A DNA stretch of 57,763 nucleotides, from assembly GCA_937922045.1 (NCBI GenBank), contig CAKZXA010000009.1:1-57763 (forward strand), read 5' to 3'. Made by a program: the position numbers and the translations under genes. Each line of letters begins with the position of its first letter. Positions within the stretch are counted from its first letter, which is position 1. The stretch comes from an uncultured Acidimicrobiales bacterium. GTDB taxonomy: Bacteria > Actinomycetota > Acidimicrobiia > Acidimicrobiales > SZUA-35. Positions 1-9,683 of the stretch are shown here, piece after piece. The notes below the pieces were generated by a model. That model searched no databases and had not been told where the DNA came from. It worked only from the letters and a program-made list of their open reading frames with translations.

Positions 1-1322
1 GCCAACACCGGGAAGGCGATCACGAGGATCAGGCCGACGATCTGCAGGCCCATGAACTGGAACATCCCGGCGTAGATATCTTTCAGGTCCCAGTGAGGGG
101 CTACCCCTTTGAGGAAGTAGGCCGACAGCGCAACCGGCGGCGAAAGCCATGCCGTCTGCAGCGTGACCGCAACCAGAATGCTGAACCACACCAGATCGAT
201 CCCGAGCCCATTGACGACCGGCAGAAGGATAGGGACGAAGATCAAGACGATCGGCACCCACTCAAGCGGCCATCCGAGGACAAAGATGAACAGCAGGATC
301 AAGCCGAGCATCACCAGCGGCGGCAGGCTCAAGCTCACCAGGCCATCGGCAACATAGTTTGCGCTCCCGAGCTTGGAGAACACAGCGCCGAAGAAGTTCG
401 AAGCCACGATCAAGATCATGATCATCGTTCCCGTCTCCAGCGTGGCCACCAGCGCCCGATTGAGCATCTTGACACCAAACTTGCCGCCGAAGATGGCCAG
501 CAGAATCGAGCCGGCCGCACCCATGGCGGAGGCTTCGGTAGGCGTGGCAAACCCCAACAGGATCGAGCCGAGCGTGGCTGAGATCAGCACGAGCGGCGGA
601 ACGATACCGGCCGCCACTTCGCGTACGATCTCGCCGACACTATCAGCACGCTCATCCTGAGGCAGAGGCGGACCCAGACTCGGATCTCGCCACGACCGGA
701 ACATTGCGTAGCCGGTGTACAAAGCGCTCAACATGATGCCGGGGAGAATGGCCGCGGCGAACAGGTCGAGCACCTTCACCCCAACCACCGGGGCCATAAC
801 CACCAGCATGATGCTGGGCGGGATGAGGATACCCAACGTGCCACCAGCGGTGATTGCCCCCGCCGACAAACGCGTGTCGTACCCGCTCTTCGTCATCGAA
901 GGGATCGCCATGAGCCCGATCAAGGTGACCGATGCCCCCACGATTCCCGTTGCCGCGGCAAAGATTGTGGCCGCGGCGATAACGGCGAGATACAACGAAC
1001 CCCGCAGGTTGGCGAGTGAGAGCTGAAGCGCTCTGAAAAGTCGATCCATCAACCCCGCCTGCTCCAAGACATAGCCCATGAGCAAGAACAGTGGCACGGC
1101 GGCCAGCGTTACATCGGTCATGACCTCGTAGGTCTTGCTGCTGAACAGGTTGAAGGCGGTGGATCCGAAACCGATGTAGCCAAAAGCGAAGCTCATAACG
1201 AGCAGTGTTTGGGCAATCGGGAAACCAACGACGATGGCACCGAAGAGGCAGGCCAGCATGATGATGCCGATCCACTCTGTTGGGATACCAACATCTATCT
1301 GTGCAAGGAGAAGGCCGATCAT
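1..1322 (-). CDS. dctM: TRAP transporter large permease DctM (3' end cut by window edge)
   Basis: Large integral-membrane subunit of a tripartite ATP-independent periplasmic (TRAP) transporter, which uses an ion gradient to import the carboxylate delivered by the binding protein. Read on the minus strand, the frame runs open from ATG at 1322 to base 1, about 440 codons, so only the C-terminus is missing. It is very hydrophobic with repeated membrane segments. DctM-like stretches include FAAATGIVGASVTLIG, GGTLGILIPPS and FATPTEASAMGA, the last two being hallmarks of the family. It starts 3 nt after the dctQ stop, so it is the last gene of the dctPQM operon. The substrate cannot be read from the permease. 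Its neighbours suggest a hydroxyacid such as gamma-hydroxybutyrate or 2-hydroxyglutarate, which is inference. Confidence 0.93.
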   Translation of the reverse strand, partial: MIGLLLAQIDVGIPTEWIGIIMLACLFGAIVVGFPIAQTLLVMSFAFGYIGFGSTAFNLFSSKTYEVMTDVTLAAVPLFLLMGYVLEQAGLMDRLFRALQLSLANLRGSLYLAVIAAATIFAAATGIVGASVTLIGLMAIPSMTKSGYDTRLSAGAITAGGTLGILIPPSIMLVVMAPVVGVKVLDLFAAAILPGIMLSALYTGYAMFRSWRDPSLGPPLPQDERADSVGEIVREVAAGIVPPLVLISATLGSILLGFATPTEASAMGAAGSILLAIFGGKFGVKMLNRALVATLETGTMIMILIVASNFFGAVFSKLGSANYVADGLVSLSLPPLVMLGLILLFIFVLGWPLEWVPIVLIFVPILLPVVNGLGIDLVWFSILVAVTLQTAWLSPPVALSAYFLKGVAPHWDLKDIYAGMFQFMGLQIVGLILVIAFPVL

Positions 1323-1325
1323 TAG

Positions 1326-1925
1326 TTAGGCGCGCTCCCATTCTCCAGATCGGGCTGCCCTGATCGACTTGACCAGCTCAGAGATCGATTGAAGCAACCA
1401 CAGAAGTAGCCCGATGGGAAGGGCTATCTTCAAGACCCAGAGAGGTAGGCCCGAGTTACTGGTGATCACTTCTTCACGGATGGAGAATGAGTTGAGTCCC
1501 TTCTCAGTAGCTATCTTCAACGCCAGCACCAGGGCAGGGATGAAGAGAAAGGCGTACACGATGGCGTCGGTGATGGCCTGACGCCTGGCCGACCAGTTGC
1601 GGTAGACGAAATCTGTTCGGATATGTCCGTTGCGCTTCAGCGTGAAGGCGGCACCGATGACGAAGTGAATCGAATAGAGGAAGTAGGCGAGGTCGTTCGC
1701 CCACGAGATCGAATCGTTGAACACCTGACGGCTGATGACATCGGCCACGAACACGAACACGAGCCCAAGCCCGAGCCAGGCCACGGCCTGACCCGTACCC
1801 TCCGAGAGGGCATTGATGGCATCAATGCCCCCTCGGTCGGTATTCCACGGTTCGTCTATTTCGGTGTTCTCGACATCGATCGCTACGCCGTACTCGGCGG
1901 CAATCTGTGTCTCGAGATCACTCAC
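1326..1925 (-). CDS. dctQ: TRAP transporter small permease DctQ
   Basis: Small membrane subunit of the TRAP transporter, 199 residues. The first ~40 residues are polar, longer than usual, followed by about four membrane segments (near 45-65, 80-100, 120-140 and 165-185). The sequence RQVFNDSISWANDLAYFLY matches the family's conserved region after TM1. The start is GTG at 1925, which overlaps the dctP stop in a GTGA quartet, indicating translational coupling. The stop lies 3 nt before the dctM start. Confidence in the family is high; substrate is unknown. Confidence 0.92.
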   Translation of the reverse strand: MSDLETQIAAEYGVAIDVENTEIDEPWNTDRGGIDAINALSEGTGQAVAWLGLGLVFVFVADVISRQVFNDSISWANDLAYFLYSIHFVIGAAFTLKRNGHIRTDFVYRNWSARRQAITDAIVYAFLFIPALVLALKIATEKGLNSFSIREEVITSNSGLPLWVLKIALPIGLLLWLLQSISELVKSIRAARSGEWERA

Positions 1926-3196
1926 GACGGGTCTGAGCCAACCTTCTCGGGGAAGTAGGTCTCGCCGATGGTTTGGTAAAGCTCGGTGATGGTCAAGCGG
2001 TAAGGCATGACCTCTTCGGCGTAGGCCCGCTGTGAATCACGAACCTCCTTGAAGAAGGGGTCTTCGGCCTCGAGCTCGTCGGCAACTTCGTTCCACGCAT
2101 TGGCAAACGCCTCGTAGAACTCTTCCGGCGTGTTCCAGATGTTGATTCCCTGAGCCTTGAGGTCGTTCACGGCCTGAGCGTTCTGGGTGATCGACAGGTT
2201 CTGGCTATCGACGATCGTGGCCTGAGCCGCAACCTTGATGATCATCTGAAGGTCGGCCGAGAGAGCCTCGAACCAATCCTTGTTGAGCAGTAGCTCACCG
2301 ATATCGGTGGACTGATGCAAACCCTGGAGGTAGTAGTCGGACCAGACGTCCTGGAAACCGAGTGCGGTGTCGTCGGAGGGGCTGATCCACTCAGCGCCTT
2401 CGATCAGGCCACTGTTGGCGGCCGGGATGATCTCGGAACCGGGCATGGCGATTGCTTCCATGCCTACCTTGTTGAACGCGTCACCAGGAAGGCCTGGAGG
2501 TGAACGGAACTTGATGCCCTGAAGGTCTTCGAGTGAGGTGATCTTCTTGCCGAACCAGCCGAAGGGGTCTGGGCCCATGGGAGCGATGGGCAACGGAATA
2601 ACGTTGACGCCGATCTCTTCTTGGTAAAGCCGCTCGTAGAGCTCAAGGCCGCCACCGTCGTACATCCAAGCCAGGGAAGTTGCTTGGTCCATGCCGGTTG
2701 AACCGACAGGCGGGTTCGAGAACAGGGCAGCCGCCTTGTTCTTGCCGTTCCAGTAGTTCGACCATGCGAAGCCGACGGGTACCACATCGTCGTTCACAGC
2801 ATCGAGGATCTCGAGAGCACCAACAACACCGCCGGATGGAACCACGGTGGCCTTGAGGCGGCCTTGCGACATCACACCGATCCGCTCGCCCCACGTAACG
2901 ATGAGGGCGTGGTAGACGGAGGTGGCCGGAACGCCGGTTTGAACAGTGAACTCAATGACCTCGCCACCCTGGGTCAGGTCGACTTCTTCTGCCTCGTCGT
3001 CGGTGTCGTCGCTTTCGCTCTGATCATCGGAGCTGTCCGATTCGGCCGAGCTATCGTCGCCACCTGCAGCATCGTCAGGGCCGCTGATGGCGTCGTTTGA
3101 GCAGCTTGCGGCAAAGAGCGCAAACGCAAAGAGTAGCGCTACAAACCGAAGAATCGAGCTGAAGCGCGACCTCGGCCGTGGATGTATCGAGTTCAT
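1922..3196 (-). CDS. dctP: TRAP transporter substrate-binding lipoprotein DctP
   Basis: Extracytoplasmic solute receptor of the TRAP system, 424 residues from the ATG at 3196. A further in-frame ATG exists upstream at 3274, but the 3196 start has a purine-rich GGGGGAA site just before it and puts a clean signal peptide at the N-terminus. The signal ends in a lipobox (LFAASC), so the mature protein should be lipid-anchored. After the Cys comes an unusually acidic Asp/Ser/Glu linker of about 40 residues, then a DctP fold with recognisable WGERIGVMSQGRLK and ITSLEDLQGIKFRSPPG motifs. It is first in the operon with dctQ and dctM, 138 bp downstream of the flavin/Fe-S dehydrogenase. That gap holds a 17-bp palindrome listed separately. 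Confidence 0.93.
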   Translation of the reverse strand: MNSIHPRPRSRFSSILRFVALLFAFALFAASCSNDAISGPDDAAGGDDSSAESDSSDDQSESDDTDDEAEEVDLTQGGEVIEFTVQTGVPATSVYHALIVTWGERIGVMSQGRLKATVVPSGGVVGALEILDAVNDDVVPVGFAWSNYWNGKNKAAALFSNPPVGSTGMDQATSLAWMYDGGGLELYERLYQEEIGVNVIPLPIAPMGPDPFGWFGKKITSLEDLQGIKFRSPPGLPGDAFNKVGMEAIAMPGSEIIPAANSGLIEGAEWISPSDDTALGFQDVWSDYYLQGLHQSTDIGELLLNKDWFEALSADLQMIIKVAAQATIVDSQNLSITQNAQAVNDLKAQGINIWNTPEEFYEAFANAWNEVADELEAEDPFFKEVRDSQRAYAEEVMPYRLTITELYQTIGETYFPEKVGSDPS

Positions 3197-3265
3197 GAGT
3201 TCCCCCGGGGAAGTGGTTTTTAGACGGCCAGTGCCGACGGTGCAAAGAACGATGCAACGGAACCT

Positions 3266-3282
3266 ATTCCACATGGTGGAAT
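3266..3282. promoter_or_regulatory. 17-bp palindrome upstream of dctP (candidate operator)
   Basis: ATTCCAC-ATG-GTGGAAT, two perfect 7-bp arms around a 3-nt centre, about 70 bp upstream of the dctP start in the short gap after the dehydrogenase gene. The half-site ATTCCAC recurs at 6240-6246 between the divergent dehydrogenase and transhydrogenase genes. IclR-family proteins bind short palindromes of this size and an IclR gene lies nearby, so this is a candidate operator. That assignment is inference. Confidence 0.4.
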
Positions 3283-3334
3283 TGCCGTTCTACCCGTTCT
3301 TAGCTACGAATCCTTGTCGATTCATCAACGACTG

Positions 3335-6211
3335 TCAACCATCGACGCCAATCGCTGATCCGATGGCATCCAGTGGATGCGTCAATGGTGAACTCCCATC
3401 CGCGAACCGAGCGCCTTGTGATCGACACGAGTACCCGGTGGCGACGGTTTGGATCGAGCCGTCGACAAGAGGCGCCCAACTTGCTTCCCATAGGGCTCGG
3501 GAAAGTTCCTGGTTTGCTGCCTCATGACCAAAGATCCCTGCCATTCCACAACAGCCGACGTCGCCCATGGTTACCCGATATCCCGCAGCGGCAAGGATCG
3601 CTTCCCACATCAATGGCCAACCGTTCGACGTGGCGGCCTCGGTACAATGAGGCAAATAGACAAGCTCACCACGCTGCCGATCACGCTGCTGATCATGCTG
3701 CTGATCAGGATCATGCTCACCGGTCAACGTCTTCAACCGGTCGAGGTGATCGACCAAGATCTCCGCAATGTTGCGCACCTGATCGGACGGGTAGCCGGCG
3801 AGCACCTCGGGGTATTCGCGTTGGTGGAGCAGGCCCGTCGCCGGTTCGATCGTGACCGGAATCGCTCCAACGGCAACGATGCTGTCGATCAGCGCCTGCT
3901 GTTTCTCGGCCGCACGAGCAAACCGCCGGCGAAGGCCCTTCACATGATCAAACTTGCCGGATGGAACGAAGTCGGCCACGGCCACACGCAGACCGAGGGC
4001 GCTCAGCACCCGACCAGCCTGAGCCAGCGTCGACGATTCGAGTGCGACGCTGAAGACGTCGGGCAGGATCACCACATGGGGATCGCTCACGTCGCCAAAC
4101 GTCGCCAAGCCGTGGCCGGTACGCTTGGCTGGCAAGGGCAGGTCGACCAGTCCCAAGGTTCTCCCAACTCGCCGAATGACAGGCGCGAGACCCGAAGGGA
4201 TCGGTACGCGGGATCCGGCAACCGCAACTTCCTCAAACCGCGAGAGCATACGATGCGAGATCGGCCGCTTTCGCCGGTCGTAGAAGCGTTCGAGGAAGCG
4301 CGACTTGAGTTCGGGGATGTCGACCTGAACCGGGCACTTTCCAGAACAGGCTGAGCACGATAGACACGAGTCGAAGTTAGTTGCCATGAGCTCTTCAAGC
4401 TCGAGGTCGTTCCCATCACCACGAGCCAGCCATGCCCGGATGAGATCGGCTCTTCCCTTCGGCGACAACGCTGGGTCCTGGGTCACCTTGTAGGACGGGC
4501 ACATCACCGCGGCCGAATCCCAGTTGAAGCACAACCCATTCCCGTTGCATGCAAACGCCGAGTCAAACTCCTCACGGGCAGCGACAGGAATCGAACGGTT
4601 GCTCACCCCACGGAGGGGGGCGCCGTCTAGCGGGATCAAGGCCAAGGAGCTGTTGTGGGGTCGGTACAACTTGCCGGGGTTAAACACGTCTTCAGGATCG
4701 AACACCGACTTGACCCGCCGCATCACGTCGATTGTCTGGGCGTCGAAAAATGTCTCCGCCGATTCGCCGCGGAAACCTCTGCCGTGCTCGCCCCACAACA
4801 CCCCGCCATACCGCGCCACCAGCTGTATGACCGCTTCGGTCACCTCTCGCAACATCGCCTCATGACCAGGGTCGGCGAGGTCGAGCGACGGCCTCACGTG
4901 GACACAACCAACATCGGCGTGGCCGAACATCCCATAGCTCAAGCCATAGGAATCGAGCAGCTGGCGAAAGTCGGCGATGAAGTCGCACATGGCGTCTACC
5001 GGCACCGCACAGTCCTCGACAAAGGCCGTCGGGCGGGCCTTGAGCTCGGGTCCGCCGCTGACCATGGCTGCCAGCAGGCCAACCGCGTCGGCCCGAACCT
5101 TCCACGCCGCTCGACAATCGGCCGGGTCGGTGAGCGTCAACAAGCCTTGTGAAGGCCCGATATCGAGCGCCGCGACGAGGTCGGCGAGTTGCATCTCGTC
5201 ACCCTCGCCTGCTTCGAACTCGAGCAATAGCACGCCGCCTGTGTGCTCCTCGACGATGTCGTCGAAGACCGGCCATGCCGGCGACGACCGGGCGGCGGCC
5301 AGGGTGTGCTCATCAAAGGACTCGATAGCGATCGGACCCATATCGCGCAATCTCACCGCATCGGCCAGAGCATCGATGAAGCTCGGGTAGACGACGACCA
5401 CAAGGTTTGTCGCCACCGGAACCTGTTCCAGCCGAACCTTTGCTTCGACCGTAATGGCCAGCGTCCCTTCCGAACCGACGAGCAAGGGCACCGGGTCGAT
5501 TCCTCCCGGTGTACGAAAGCGATCGATGCCATAGCCACTGAGCCCGCGGGCGACCTCGGGCACTCGGTTGGTCTCCGGTGACCAGCCGATCAGATCCATG
5601 TGATCGGCCAACTCGACCAAGGCTTTCCAAACCTCAGCGCCCCGCCCCTCGCCAGCGGCGCGCCTCAATGCTTCGTCGGTCGTCACCGGCTCGGCTCGCC
5701 AACGTGAACCATCATCGAGAAGAACATCGAGCGACACGACGTGGCGATGGGCTCGACCGTAACGAAGAGATCCCTTGCCGGCAGCGTCGGTAGCGATCAT
5801 GCCGCCGACCGTCGCCCGATTTGTGGTCGAGGTGTGGGGCGCCCAGAACAAGCCGTGTTCGCTCAACGCTGCATTCAACGCATCGGTCACGACCCCCGGT
5901 TGCACCACCGCCGTTTGGGCTGCAGGATCAACGGCGATCACATCATGGAGTCCGCGCTTGAGATCGACAGAGATGCCATCGGTCAAGCTCTGACCGTTGG
6001 TACCGGTTCCACCACCGCGGGCCACGATCGGCTTTCTTTCCGATGAACGAAAGTTCTGACGAACGAGGCGCTGAAGCTGTTCGACCGACGTCGGGACAGC
6101 CACAGCATGGGGACTGACCTGGTACACCGAGTTGTCGGTAGCGTAGACAGCGACGGTGGCGGGATCGCGGCGCAAGGCCACATCGGTCGTCTCTGCGTTC
6201 TCTCGTCTCAT
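3335..6211 (-). CDS. FAD-linked oxidase / Fe-S oxidoreductase fusion, D-2-hydroxyglutarate dehydrogenase-like (YdiJ type)
   Basis: A 958-residue single-chain fusion of a GlcD-type flavoprotein and a GlpC-type Fe-S module, the architecture of E. coli YdiJ. Such enzymes oxidise D-2-hydroxyacids and pass electrons to the respiratory chain. An FAD-binding PCMH domain (about 35-260) carries ARGGGTGTNGQS and TVGGMIATDAAGKGS. The FAD-oxidase C domain has GHADVGCVHVRP (about 430) and GEHGRG (about 474), matching the metal and substrate ligands of D-2-hydroxyglutarate dehydrogenases. Near 554 and 615 lie CNGNGLC and CLSCSACSGKCP, the latter a [4Fe-4S] motif. The C-terminal part has PHCTEA and a GCCGMAG cysteine cluster. 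The site AAAGGTGAT precedes ATG 6211. It is divergent from a transhydrogenase that makes D-2-hydroxyglutarate, which strengthens the substrate call. Confidence 0.85.
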   Translation of the reverse strand: MRRENAETTDVALRRDPATVAVYATDNSVYQVSPHAVAVPTSVEQLQRLVRQNFRSSERKPIVARGGGTGTNGQSLTDGISVDLKRGLHDVIAVDPAAQTAVVQPGVVTDALNAALSEHGLFWAPHTSTTNRATVGGMIATDAAGKGSLRYGRAHRHVVSLDVLLDDGSRWRAEPVTTDEALRRAAGEGRGAEVWKALVELADHMDLIGWSPETNRVPEVARGLSGYGIDRFRTPGGIDPVPLLVGSEGTLAITVEAKVRLEQVPVATNLVVVVYPSFIDALADAVRLRDMGPIAIESFDEHTLAAARSSPAWPVFDDIVEEHTGGVLLLEFEAGEGDEMQLADLVAALDIGPSQGLLTLTDPADCRAAWKVRADAVGLLAAMVSGGPELKARPTAFVEDCAVPVDAMCDFIADFRQLLDSYGLSYGMFGHADVGCVHVRPSLDLADPGHEAMLREVTEAVIQLVARYGGVLWGEHGRGFRGESAETFFDAQTIDVMRRVKSVFDPEDVFNPGKLYRPHNSSLALIPLDGAPLRGVSNRSIPVAAREEFDSAFACNGNGLCFNWDSAAVMCPSYKVTQDPALSPKGRADLIRAWLARGDGNDLELEELMATNFDSCLSCSACSGKCPVQVDIPELKSRFLERFYDRRKRPISHRMLSRFEEVAVAGSRVPIPSGLAPVIRRVGRTLGLVDLPLPAKRTGHGLATFGDVSDPHVVILPDVFSVALESSTLAQAGRVLSALGLRVAVADFVPSGKFDHVKGLRRRFARAAEKQQALIDSIVAVGAIPVTIEPATGLLHQREYPEVLAGYPSDQVRNIAEILVDHLDRLKTLTGEHDPDQQHDQQRDRQRGELVYLPHCTEAATSNGWPLMWEAILAAAGYRVTMGDVGCCGMAGIFGHEAANQELSRALWEASWAPLVDGSIQTVATGYSCRSQGARFADGSSPLTHPLDAIGSAIGVDG

Positions 6212-6287
6212 GGAATCACCTTTCCACCTTCACCCAATGATTCCACTATCCTCGGCACGAAGTTTGCTACACGGAGGCAACTGACTC

Positions 6288-7595
6288 ATGCAATGCCAAC
6301 ATTATGAACTCGGGCTCGCGGGCGCCGACACAGCATTCAGCGTTGATCCTTCAGCGGTCACCTTCGGTGCCGGATGCTTGGTTGAGGCAGGCGACATCGC
6401 TCGTTCCCTCGGCATTACACGTATCGCTCTGTTCACCGATGCCGTCTTGGCCACCACCGAACATGTGGCCAAGGTTATGACATCGCTGAAGGAAGCAAAC
6501 GTGGATGTCGCCCTCTACGACGAGGTCAGGGTGGAACCAACCGACATGTCGTTCCGCGCTGCGTCGAAATTCGCAGCCGACGCCAAGGTTGATGGCTACA
6601 TCTCGGTGGGAGGCGGATCGGTAATCGACACGGCAAAGGCCGCCAACCTCTACTCGACCTACCCGGCCGAGTTTCTAGCGTATGTAAACGCACCGATCGG
6701 TCTCGGCCAGCCAGTGCCGGGCCCCTTGCGTCCACATATCGCCTGCCCAACGACCTCGGGGACCGGAAGCGAGTGCACCGGAATCGCCGTCTTCGACCTG
6801 CTCGACATGAGGGCCAAGACAGGCATTGCCTCGAAGATGCTGCGACCAACCCGTGCCCTCGTCGACCCAGACTGCACCTTGACCCTGCCCTCGTCGGTCG
6901 TCGCCTCGAGCGGGTTCGACGTGCTTAGCCACGCTGTCGAGTCCTACACCGCTCGACAATACACCCGACGCCCAGCCCCCGACTCGCCTTCACAGCGACC
7001 CTCAAGCCAGGGGGCGAACCCCTGGAGCGACCTCGGTTGCGCTGAGGCGCTCCGGCTTCTCGGCCTTTACCTCGAGCGAGCGGTAGCGGACGCCAGCGAC
7101 GTCGAAGCCCGCCATCAACTGATGTGGGCCTCGACCCTGGCTGGCATCGCCTTCGGAAACGCTGGTTGCCATGCGCCTCACGGCATGTCCTATTCCGTTT
7201 CAGGTCTTTGTGAAACGTTCCAACCAGCCGGCTATCCCGACCACACCCCGATGGTGCCTCATGGCATGTCGGTCATCGTCAACTCACCCTCGGTTTTCCG
7301 AAACACGGCGAGCGGCGCCCCCGAACGTCACCTCGACGGCGCTCGCTGGCTAGGCGCCGACGTGTCAGGTGCCGGGCCGGAAGACGCCGGCAACATCCTG
7401 GCCGACCATCTCGTCGCCCTGATGCAGGCAACCGATATGCCGAACGGCCTCGAAGGCGTCGGCTACTCAGCCGACGATGTCGGTGCTCTCGTCGACGGCT
7501 CGATCAACCAGAGGCGTTTGTTGGACAACGCACCGATGACAATCGATCGAGAAGAACTCGAGGCAATGTATACCGGGGCACTCCGCTACTGGTAG
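6288..7595 (+). CDS. Hydroxyacid-oxoacid transhydrogenase (HOT/ADHFE1-like, iron-containing ADH family)
   Basis: A 435-residue group III alcohol dehydrogenase whose sequence follows human ADHFE1 closely. Known reaction of that family: gamma-hydroxybutyrate + 2-oxoglutarate gives succinate semialdehyde + D-2-hydroxyglutarate, with bound NAD recycled internally. Seen here are the NAD loop [40 protein letters not shown], and the metal ligands in [23 protein letters not shown] and MVPHGMSV. The insert [13 protein letters not shown] is typical of HOT and absent from ordinary iron ADHs. GGAGG at 6273-6277 lies 10 nt before ATG 6288. The divergent dehydrogenase can reoxidise the D-2-hydroxyglutarate product, closing the cycle. 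The last 10 bp overlap the 3' end of the convergent IclR gene. Confidence 0.88.
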   Translation: MQCQHYELGLAGADTAFSVDPSAVTFGAGCLVEAGDIARSLGITRIALFTDAVLATTEHVAKVMTSLKEANVDVALYDEVRVEPTDMSFRAASKFAADAKVDGYISVGGGSVIDTAKAANLYSTYPAEFLAYVNAPIGLGQPVPGPLRPHIACPTTSGTGSECTGIAVFDLLDMRAKTGIASKMLRPTRALVDPDCTLTLPSSVVASSGFDVLSHAVESYTARQYTRRPAPDSPSQRPSSQGANPWSDLGCAEALRLLGLYLERAVADASDVEARHQLMWASTLAGIAFGNAGCHAPHGMSYSVSGLCETFQPAGYPDHTPMVPHGMSVIVNSPSVFRNTASGAPERHLDGARWLGADVSGAGPEDAGNILADHLVALMQATDMPNGLEGVGYSADDVGALVDGSINQRRLLDNAPMTIDREELEAMYTGALRYW

Positions 7596-8407
7596 GGGAG
7601 GCGCCCGAGTTGGCGGCGAGTCGTGTCGAGATTTAGGAGGGAGCGAATCTCATCGGCCGCCGCCATCACCTGGGCGGCCAACGCCCGTTGACGTTCGAGC
7701 GACATACGAACCGTCGGTGCCTGAACCGCCAGGGCGGCCACAGCTACCCCGTCGACGTTCAAGATCGGTGAGGCCACGCAGCGCACACCCTCGATGCTTT
7801 CCTCATTGTCCAGACTGAATCCATTGGTTCTGACCGTGGCCAGCTCGGCCGCGAATGCTTCGCTCTCGGTGATGGTCGTAGCCGTTACCCGCTCGAGAGC
7901 GAGCCGTGGCAGTGGCTCGCCGCTGAAGGCGAGAAGCGACTTGCCCATCGAGGTGCAGTGCAGTGGGATTCTGCTGCCAACCGGCTGATCAAATCGCAAC
8001 GTATGGTTGGACTCGACGCGGACAACGACGACCACCTCATCACCGTGGCGAATGCCGAGGTTGACCGATTCGCCGGTGACTGAGCCGAGACGTTCGAGCA
8101 CCGGCTGCACCTCGGAGAGATTGAGCGACTCGTTCGCACGTTGACCGAGAACGATCGCAGCATGGCCAAGTCGGTACCTCTCGGTCGACAGATCCTGCTC
8201 CAGGTAGGAAGCGTCGACCAGGGCGCGGACAATGCGGTGCGTGGTGCTCGGACTCAAGCCGACGCGTCCCGAAATCTGCGTGATGCCCTGTTCGGATGCA
8301 TCGATAAAGCTCGACAACACGTCGAGCGCCCGCGTAACTGCTTTGGTCCCGTTCGCCCGGCCGTTGACCGACGACGTTGATGGTTGAGGAGACGTCATCT
8401 TGTCCAC
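7586..8407 (-). CDS. IclR-family transcriptional regulator
   Basis: A 273-residue regulator with an N-terminal winged helix-turn-helix (about 25-85; [22 protein letters not shown]) and an IclR effector-binding domain (about 95-260). The signature [11 protein letters not shown] is followed by [18 protein letters not shown], both standard for the family. Start could be GTG 8407 or the in-frame ATG at 8398; a TACACT box sits immediately before the GTG. It converges on the transhydrogenase gene and is the only regulator near the TRAP/dehydrogenase/transhydrogenase cluster, so it probably controls those genes. Effector unknown. Confidence 0.92.
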   Translation of the reverse strand: MDKMTSPQPSTSSVNGRANGTKAVTRALDVLSSFIDASEQGITQISGRVGLSPSTTHRIVRALVDASYLEQDLSTERYRLGHAAIVLGQRANESLNLSEVQPVLERLGSVTGESVNLGIRHGDEVVVVVRVESNHTLRFDQPVGSRIPLHCTSMGKSLLAFSGEPLPRLALERVTATTITESEAFAAELATVRTNGFSLDNEESIEGVRCVASPILNVDGVAVAALAVQAPTVRMSLERQRALAAQVMAAADEIRSLLNLDTTRRQLGRLPYQ

Positions 8408-8461
8408 AGTGTAGAGATGGTGAACCGCTGTCGTGCCAACCGATGCGTGCCGCGCTGGGAC

Positions 8462-9676
8462 CTATCCCAGGAACGACATCGCGATGGCGGCGTGGGCGGC
8501 TATCCCGTTGACCATTGCATCCTCATCCACCCGCATGTGATTCGAGTGGCAGGCGTGGGCGTGACGGGGGTCCTCGCCGGGAGGACAGACGCCGAGAAAT
8601 ACCATGGCCCCAGGAATTTCGTTGAGGACATAGCTCCAATCCTCGGCGGCCATGATGGGAGCCTTCAGCGCTCTGACGTTTTCCTCACCGACGACATCCC
8701 GCAGAATCGGCGTGGCCCAGGCAACAAACTCGTCATCGTTAACCGTCACCGGGTAGCCAGCCGAAAGTTCCACCGCAGCGGTGCAACCGTGAACGGCGGC
8801 AATGCCTTCGGCCACCTGCACGATCACGCTGCGCATGTGTTCTCTGGTCTTATCCGAGAAGGTGCGCAAGGTGCCCATCATCGTCACCGACTCGGGGATC
8901 ACGTTGTTGGTGGTGCCACCGTTGATGGCGGTGATGGTGAGAACGGCGGGATCGAAGACGTCGACCGTTCGCGTGAGACGAGTTTGGAGCGTTGTGACGA
9001 CTTCACAGGCCGCAGGCATCACGTCGATTGCGTGGTGGGGGGCTGAGGCGTGACCGCCCTGGCCGGAGATCGTGATGGTGACGGTGTCGGCTGCAGCCAA
9101 TAGGGGCCCAGGCTTCGTCTGCATGGCACCCGATTCCAGGTTCGGCGATATGTGGATGGCGAAACCGGCGTCAACGTTGTCGAGCAGCCCTTCTTCAATG
9201 GCGTACTTGGCCCCGTGATACCCCTCTTCTCCTGGCTGGAAAAAGAACTTGATTCTGCCCTTCAGCTCGCTCCGGCGAGCGTGGAGTAGGCGAGCGGCAC
9301 CGGCCAGCATGGCCACATGGGTGTCGTGGCCGCAGGCGTGCATCCGGCCTTCGGTTTCGCTGGCAAACGCCTCACCACTGTTCTCGGGCATCGGCAGGGC
9401 ATCCATATCACCCCGCAACAGAATCGTCGGGCCGTCCTCGCCGCCGTCCAGGGTGGCGACCACTGAGGTTAAGGCCTTGCCGGTCTCGATCGTGAGGTCG
9501 AGGCCAGCGAGCGCATCCAGCACCTTGGCCTGTGTCTTCGGGAGGTCGAGTCCGAGTTCTGGTTCACGATGAATGGCGCGTCGCAGGGAGATCACCGCCG
9601 GCATCAGATCCTGCGCTTCGGCACGCAGTCTGGCCGTGTCGAGAGTTTTCGGATCCGAGGGCACGATCAACGTCAT
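8462..9676 (-). CDS. M20-family metallo-amidohydrolase (hippurate / N-acyl amino acid hydrolase-like)
   Basis: A 404-residue cytoplasmic di-zinc peptidase of the M20D group, which cleave N-acyl or N-aryl amides from amino acids. Conserved metal and catalytic elements are HACGHDTHVAML (about 105-117), PGEEGYHGAKY (about 150, catalytic Glu pair) and FAIHISPNLESG. The lid/dimerisation domain contains GGHASAPH and TNVIPE-like NNVIPESV. The length is normal. ATG 9676 lies 7 nt after a TACGGT box, so the transcript is probably leaderless. The gene is divergent from the cyclotransferase gene with only 35 bp between start codons. Substrate cannot be assigned. Confidence 0.9.
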   Translation of the reverse strand: MTLIVPSDPKTLDTARLRAEAQDLMPAVISLRRAIHREPELGLDLPKTQAKVLDALAGLDLTIETGKALTSVVATLDGGEDGPTILLRGDMDALPMPENSGEAFASETEGRMHACGHDTHVAMLAGAARLLHARRSELKGRIKFFFQPGEEGYHGAKYAIEEGLLDNVDAGFAIHISPNLESGAMQTKPGPLLAAADTVTITISGQGGHASAPHHAIDVMPAACEVVTTLQTRLTRTVDVFDPAVLTITAINGGTTNNVIPESVTMMGTLRTFSDKTREHMRSVIVQVAEGIAAVHGCTAAVELSAGYPVTVNDDEFVAWATPILRDVVGEENVRALKAPIMAAEDWSYVLNEIPGAMVFLGVCPPGEDPRHAHACHSNHMRVDEDAMVNGIAAHAAIAMSFLG

Positions 9677-9683
9677 GAATGAA

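Noticed and set aside
652-1341. 229-codon minus-strand frame at the DctM locus
   Set aside because: It is out of frame with the clear DctM sequence that starts at 1322 and runs open to the window edge.
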